DNA from: JBOFHT01 sp051649785
Lineage (GTDB): Archaea; Methanobacteriota; Methanobacteria; Methanobacteriales; Methanobacteriaceae
NCBI GenBank assembly: GCA_051649785.1
Contig: JBOFHT010000022.1
Location: forward strand, 1-18,322
DNA length: 18,322 bases
Reading direction: 5' to 3'
The stretch's first letter is position 1; each line of letters begins with the position of its first letter. Below are positions 15,037 through 18,322 of this stretch, in pieces. Position numbers and translations under genes: made by a program. The notes beneath the pieces were generated by a model that saw only the letters and a list, made by a program, of their open reading frames with translations, was not told the origin of the DNA and searched no databases.

Positions 15037-16659
15037 ATGAATCAAGGTACAGGTCAACCTATTTTTGTTTTACCAGAAGGAACTAACAGATTATTAGGTA
15101 GAGATGCTCAAAGGATGAATATATTAGCTGGGAAAGTCTTAGCTGAAACCGTAAGAACTACTCTTGGTCCAAAAGGTATGGACAAAATGTTAGTAGATGG
15201 TTTAGGAGACATTGTTGTAACTAATGATGGTGTTACTATTTTAAAAGAAATGGATATTGAACATCCTGCAGCTAAAATGTTAGTTGAAGTAGCTAAAACC
15301 CAAGAAGATGAAGTTGGAGATGGGACTACTACTGCTGTAATTATTGCTGGAGAATTACTCAAAAAATCTGAATCTTTATTAGATATGGATATTCACCCAA
15401 CTATTATAGCTATGGGTTACAGACAAGCAGCTGAAAAAGCTCAAGAAATTTTAAATGATATTGCAATTAGTGCAGATGACGAAGAAACCTTAGTTAAAGT
15501 AGCTATGACTGCAATGACTGGTAAAGGAACTGAAAAAGCAAGAGGGCCTTTAGCTCAACTTGTTGTCGATGCAGTTCAACAAGTAAAAGTTGATGGCAAA
15601 GTTGAAACCGATCATATTAAAATCGAGAAGAAAGACGGTGCTGTTGTTGAAGAATCTGAACTTGTTCAAGGTGTTATTATTGACAAAGAAAGAGTTCATC
15701 CGGGTATGCCTAGTAAACTTGAAGGAGCTAAAATTGCTTTGTTAAACTCCCCTATTGAAGTTAAAGAAACTGAAGTAGATGCTGAAATTAGAATAACTGA
15801 CCCTGCTCAAATGCAAGCTTTCATTGAACAAGAAGAGCAAATGATTAAAGGTATGGTTGATAAAGTCGCTGCTACTGGTGCAGATGTTTTATTTGCACAA
15901 AAAGGTATTGATGACTTAGCTCAACATTACTTAGCTAAAGAAGGCATTATGGCTGTTAGAAGAGTTAAAAAATCTGATATTGAAAAACTCTCAAAAGCTA
16001 CTGGTGCTAATATTATTTCTAACATCGAAGACTTAAGTGCTGATGATTTAGGAGACGCAGGTCTTGTAACTGAGAAGAAAGTATCTGGTGAAGATATGAT
16101 CTTTGTAGAAGAGTGCAAAGAAGCTAAAGCTGTTACTTTACTTGTTAGAGGAAGTACTAAACATGTTGTTGATGAAATTGAAAGAGCTATTGACGATGCT
16201 ATAGGTGTAGTAGCTGCTACTGTTGAAGATGGTAAAGTTGTAGCTGGTGGAGGAGCTCCTGAAATAGAAATGGCTAAAAAACTCAAAGACTATGCTGAAT
16301 CTATTAGTGGAAGAGAACAATTAGCTGTTGTTGCATTTGCAGAAGCTTTAGAAGTTGTTCCTAAAACCTTAGCTGAAAACGCTGGTCTTGACAGTATTGA
16401 TTCATTAGTAGACTTAAGAGCTGCTCACGAAAAATCAATTTATATGGGTCTTGATGTATTTGAAGGTGAAGTAACTGACATGGAAGAAGCTGGAGTTATT
16501 GAACCTCAAAGAGTTAAAAAACAAGCTATTCAATCTGCATCTGAAGCTGCTGAAATGATTTTAAGAATCGATGATGTAATTGCATCTAGCAGTACTGGTG
16601 CTCCAGATATGGGTGGTATGGATCCATCCGCTATGGGTGGAATGCCTCCAATGATGTAA
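15037..16659 (+). CDS. thsA: Thermosome subunit (group II chaperonin)
   Basis: ATP-driven double-ring chaperonin that folds proteins in the archaeal cytoplasm, built from such subunits alone or with paralogues. All group II marks are present in 540 residues: RTTLGPKGMDKMLVDGLGDI with VTNDGVTIL in the equatorial domain, DEVGDGTTTAVIIAG (phosphate binding, with the catalytic Asp), GMTDKV-like hinge and apical segments in the middle, the family-typical VVAGGGAPEIEMAKKL, and a C-terminal Gly/Met-rich tail ending GGMPPMM. Start: ATG at 15037, preceded by GAGGTGA at 5 nt; an in-frame GTG at 15028 overlaps that site and is rejected. It has no Asn tracts. A strong BRE/TATA lies about 300 bp upstream and weaker TATA-like stretches lie near 14938-14983. 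A hairpin terminator follows. Confidence 0.97.
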   Translation: MNQGTGQPIFVLPEGTNRLLGRDAQRMNILAGKVLAETVRTTLGPKGMDKMLVDGLGDIVVTNDGVTILKEMDIEHPAAKMLVEVAKTQEDEVGDGTTTAVIIAGELLKKSESLLDMDIHPTIIAMGYRQAAEKAQEILNDIAISADDEETLVKVAMTAMTGKGTEKARGPLAQLVVDAVQQVKVDGKVETDHIKIEKKDGAVVEESELVQGVIIDKERVHPGMPSKLEGAKIALLNSPIEVKETEVDAEIRITDPAQMQAFIEQEEQMIKGMVDKVAATGADVLFAQKGIDDLAQHYLAKEGIMAVRRVKKSDIEKLSKATGANIISNIEDLSADDLGDAGLVTEKKVSGEDMIFVEECKEAKAVTLLVRGSTKHVVDEIERAIDDAIGVVAATVEDGKVVAGGGAPEIEMAKKLKDYAESISGREQLAVVAFAEALEVVPKTLAENAGLDSIDSLVDLRAAHEKSIYMGLDVFEGEVTDMEEAGVIEPQRVKKQAIQSASEAAEMILRIDDVIASSSTGAPDMGGMDPSAMGGMPPMM

Positions 16660-16683
16660 TTTTAATTATGTCATTATTTTAGG

Positions 16684-16745
16684 GTATGTATTTTTAACAC
16701 ATACACTAATTTTTAGAAAGGTTAATCCTTTCTTTTTCTTTTTTT
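16684..16745 (+). terminator. Terminator region of the thermosome gene
   Basis: Two hairpins follow the stop codon: GTATGT / ACATAC (16684-16689, 16699-16704), then AGAAAGG / CCTTTCT (16715-16721, 16727-16733) with a 5-nt loop and a long T-rich run immediately after. The second has the form of an intrinsic terminator. Confidence 0.65.
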
Positions 16746-16881
16746 ATTCTTATTTAGTAATATTTCTATTTTTCAAACATAATTTTATATTAGTTATAAT
16801 AACTAAATCATCTTTTAATTATTTTTAAATTCAAATAACAAAATACAATATATATTAAAATTATTAAAATAGGTGAACAAT

Positions 16882-17853
16882 ATGGAGTTCGGTATTGGTT
16901 TTGTTCCAAATGGATCAATTGATAAAATAGTAAAGCTTGTTGAGTTAGCTGAAGATGTAGGTTTTGATTACGCATGGATTGCAGACCAGTACATTAATAA
17001 AGATGTATATCAAACTTTAGTAAAAATTGCTGAAGCAACTGAAACAATTAAAATAGGTCCTGGTGTAACTAATCCGTATGTTAGAAATCCCGCAATAACT
17101 GCTTCTTCAATTGCAACTCTTGATGAAATTTCAAATGGAAGGGCTGTATTGGGTATAGGTTCTGGAGATAAAGCAACTTTTGATGCACTTGGAAGTGAAT
17201 GGGTTAAACCAGTTAGTACAATAAAAACTGCTATTACAGATATAAATACTTTGATTAATGGAGGAACTACAGAAGCTGGTGCAAAATTACAAGGAGTAAG
17301 CCCTGTACAAAATTATGGTATCCCTACATATATGGCTGTGCAGGAGCCAATGATGCTTAAAACTGCTGGTGAAATCGCAGATGGTGTATTCATTAATGCA
17401 TCCCATCCAAAAGAATTTGAAACTGTTTTGCCAATTATAACTAGTGGAGCATCCTCAGCAGGTAGATTAATTAGTGATATTGATGTAGTTGCATACACAC
17501 GCTGTTCTATTGATAATAATTATGATAAAGCAGTAAGTGCTGTTAAATCTGTCGTTGCATCTAGTGTTGCAGGTTCTTCATCTTCTTTATTTGCAAGACA
17601 TGGATTACCCGAAGATACTGGGGATAAATTCACTGAATTCTTAACTAAAAGCGACTTTGATAGAGCTATTTGTGATGTAAATAATGAGTTAATAGATATT
17701 TTTTCAATATGTGGAACTGTATCTGATTTCATTCCAAAAATCGAAGCACTTAAAGATATAGGTGTAACTCAATATGTAGCAGGTTCTCCAATTGGTTCTG
17801 ATAAAGAAAAATCAATTAAGTTATTAGGTGAGGTTTTATCCTCTTTTAAATAA
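16882..17853 (+). CDS. mer: 5,10-methylenetetrahydromethanopterin reductase (F420-dependent)
   Basis: Reduces methylene-H4MPT to methyl-H4MPT with reduced coenzyme F420, a cytosolic step of methanogenesis from CO2. It belongs to the luciferase-like TIM-barrel family. Visible marks: FGIGFVPNGS at the N terminus, FDYAWIADQYINKDVY, KIGPGVTNPYVRNPA (F420/substrate side), VLGIGSGDKATFDALG and the later YMAVQEPMMLKTAGEIADG, all in usual order. With the ATG at 16882 the protein is 323 residues, the normal length. This start is chosen because AGGTGA (16871-16876) lies 5 nt before it; the in-frame GTG at 16873 is part of that site. No other methanogenesis genes flank it, as is common for mer. The 83-bp repeat array begins about 200 bp after its stop. 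Confidence 0.96.
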   Translation: MEFGIGFVPNGSIDKIVKLVELAEDVGFDYAWIADQYINKDVYQTLVKIAEATETIKIGPGVTNPYVRNPAITASSIATLDEISNGRAVLGIGSGDKATFDALGSEWVKPVSTIKTAITDINTLINGGTTEAGAKLQGVSPVQNYGIPTYMAVQEPMMLKTAGEIADGVFINASHPKEFETVLPIITSGASSAGRLISDIDVVAYTRCSIDNNYDKAVSAVKSVVASSVAGSSSSLFARHGLPEDTGDKFTEFLTKSDFDRAICDVNNELIDIFSICGTVSDFIPKIEALKDIGVTQYVAGSPIGSDKEKSIKLLGEVLSSFK

Positions 17854-18056
17854 ATTCTATTTTTATTAATTAGTTTTTTCTATTATAACTTAATTTAGTT
17901 ATGTTTATTTTTTAAAGGTAATTTTTCTATTATTAATTAAGTTAGTGTTTAGGTTAGTGCTAATTTGGTTCATATACACATTTTAACCAGTTTTTTGCCA
18001 AGGTTTTTTTTCTAAAAAAAGTTTTGGGTAAACTTTATAAATAAAGCTATACATAC
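17854..18056. other. Gap between mer and the repeat array
   Basis: No gene is seen. T-rich tracts after the mer stop probably end its transcript. A long imperfect hairpin with T-run and A-run arms closed by CCAA / TTGG lies at 17998-18027 (13 pairs including three G-U). It stands directly before the TATA box at 18034. Confidence 0.45.
18034..18043 (+). promoter_or_regulatory. TATA box facing the repeat array
   Basis: TTTATAAATA preceded by AAAC is a good archaeal TATA context. A transcript would start near 18063-18066, just inside the first 83-bp repeat. No reading frame follows, so the product, if any, would be a non-coding RNA. Confidence 0.45.
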
Positions 18057-18322
18057 ATTATTATGATTATATGATAATGAATTATAAGATTAGTATAATT
18101 GAATTAGTTAAGAATTAACTAATTGCAATGGATATACATTATACATATATATTATTATGATTATATGATAATGAATTATAAGATTAGTATAATTGAATTA
18201 GTTAAGAATTAACTAATTGCAATGGATATACATACATATATTATTATGATTATATGATAATGAATTATAAGATTAGTATAATTGAATTAGTTAAGAATTA
18301 ACTAATTGCAATGGATATACAT
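18057..18322. repeat. Tandem array of a perfect 83-bp non-coding unit (three copies, open at window end)
   Basis: Three identical copies at 18057-18139, 18151-18233 and 18240-18322, separated by AT-rich linkers of 11 bp (TATACATATAT) and 6 bp (ACATAT). Each unit contains a perfect 10-bp inverted repeat AATTAGTTAA / TTAACTAATT around a GAA loop, extended by TTG/CAA with one bulged G. It ends in GGATATACAT. Stop codons in the frames checked make it non-coding. The third copy ends exactly at the window edge, so the array may continue. Repeats of this length with near-constant short linkers are not a CRISPR array. Confidence 0.95.

Noticed and set aside
18057..18322. CRISPR array
   Set aside because: Repeats are 83 bp and the linkers only 6-11 bp of AT-rich simple sequence; there are no unique 30-40 bp spacers and no cas genes.

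Overview
The window looks like chromosome of a very AT-rich methanogenic archaeon of the Methanobacteriales, most like Methanobrevibacter. The gene content points there: F420-dependent methylene-H4MPT reductase (mer), F420H2 oxidase (fprA), methanogenesis marker 4 (mtxX), cyclic 2,3-diphosphoglycerate synthetase, an archaeal non-discriminating-type AspRS, UPF0058, a cis-prenyltransferase and a group II chaperonin (thermosome). Many genes use a GGTGA-type ribosome binding site and archaeal BRE/TATA elements can be recognised. No rRNA, tRNA, CRISPR array, phage module or transposase gene was seen.

Layout: 1-4759 holds three minus-strand genes (HI0933-type flavoprotein, aspS, hisD). A 772-bp AT-rich gap divides hisD from the plus-strand UPF0058 gene and cpgS, followed by a frameshifted peptide-deformylase-like gene. 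Convergent to it is a minus-strand pair, a ProC-like reductase and a degenerate alpha/beta hydrolase. The hydrolase is divergent from fprA. Then come uppS and mtxX (minus), a 1-kb gap with two candidate structured RNAs, and the thermosome and mer genes (plus). The right edge is a perfect tandem array of an 83-bp non-coding unit that reaches the end of the window.

The genes do not form one pathway. They are mostly single-gene units for core metabolism (translation, histidine, methanogenesis, oxygen detoxification, lipid carrier, protein folding, thermolyte). Intergenic gaps are long, which is where most of the unexplained structure lies.

Unusual content: (i) two copies of a 130-bp non-coding element with imperfect terminal inverted repeats and 9-bp flanking duplications, i.e. 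a MITE-like element, plus two possible relics; (ii) poly-asparagine tracts from AAT/AAC codon runs in five proteins of the window; (iii) two promoter-linked, foldable intergenic segments that may be non-coding RNAs; (iv) the 83-bp repeat array behind a good TATA box; (v) a duplicated gene tail at the left edge. All calls come from reading the sequence by eye; no database search or folding program was run.
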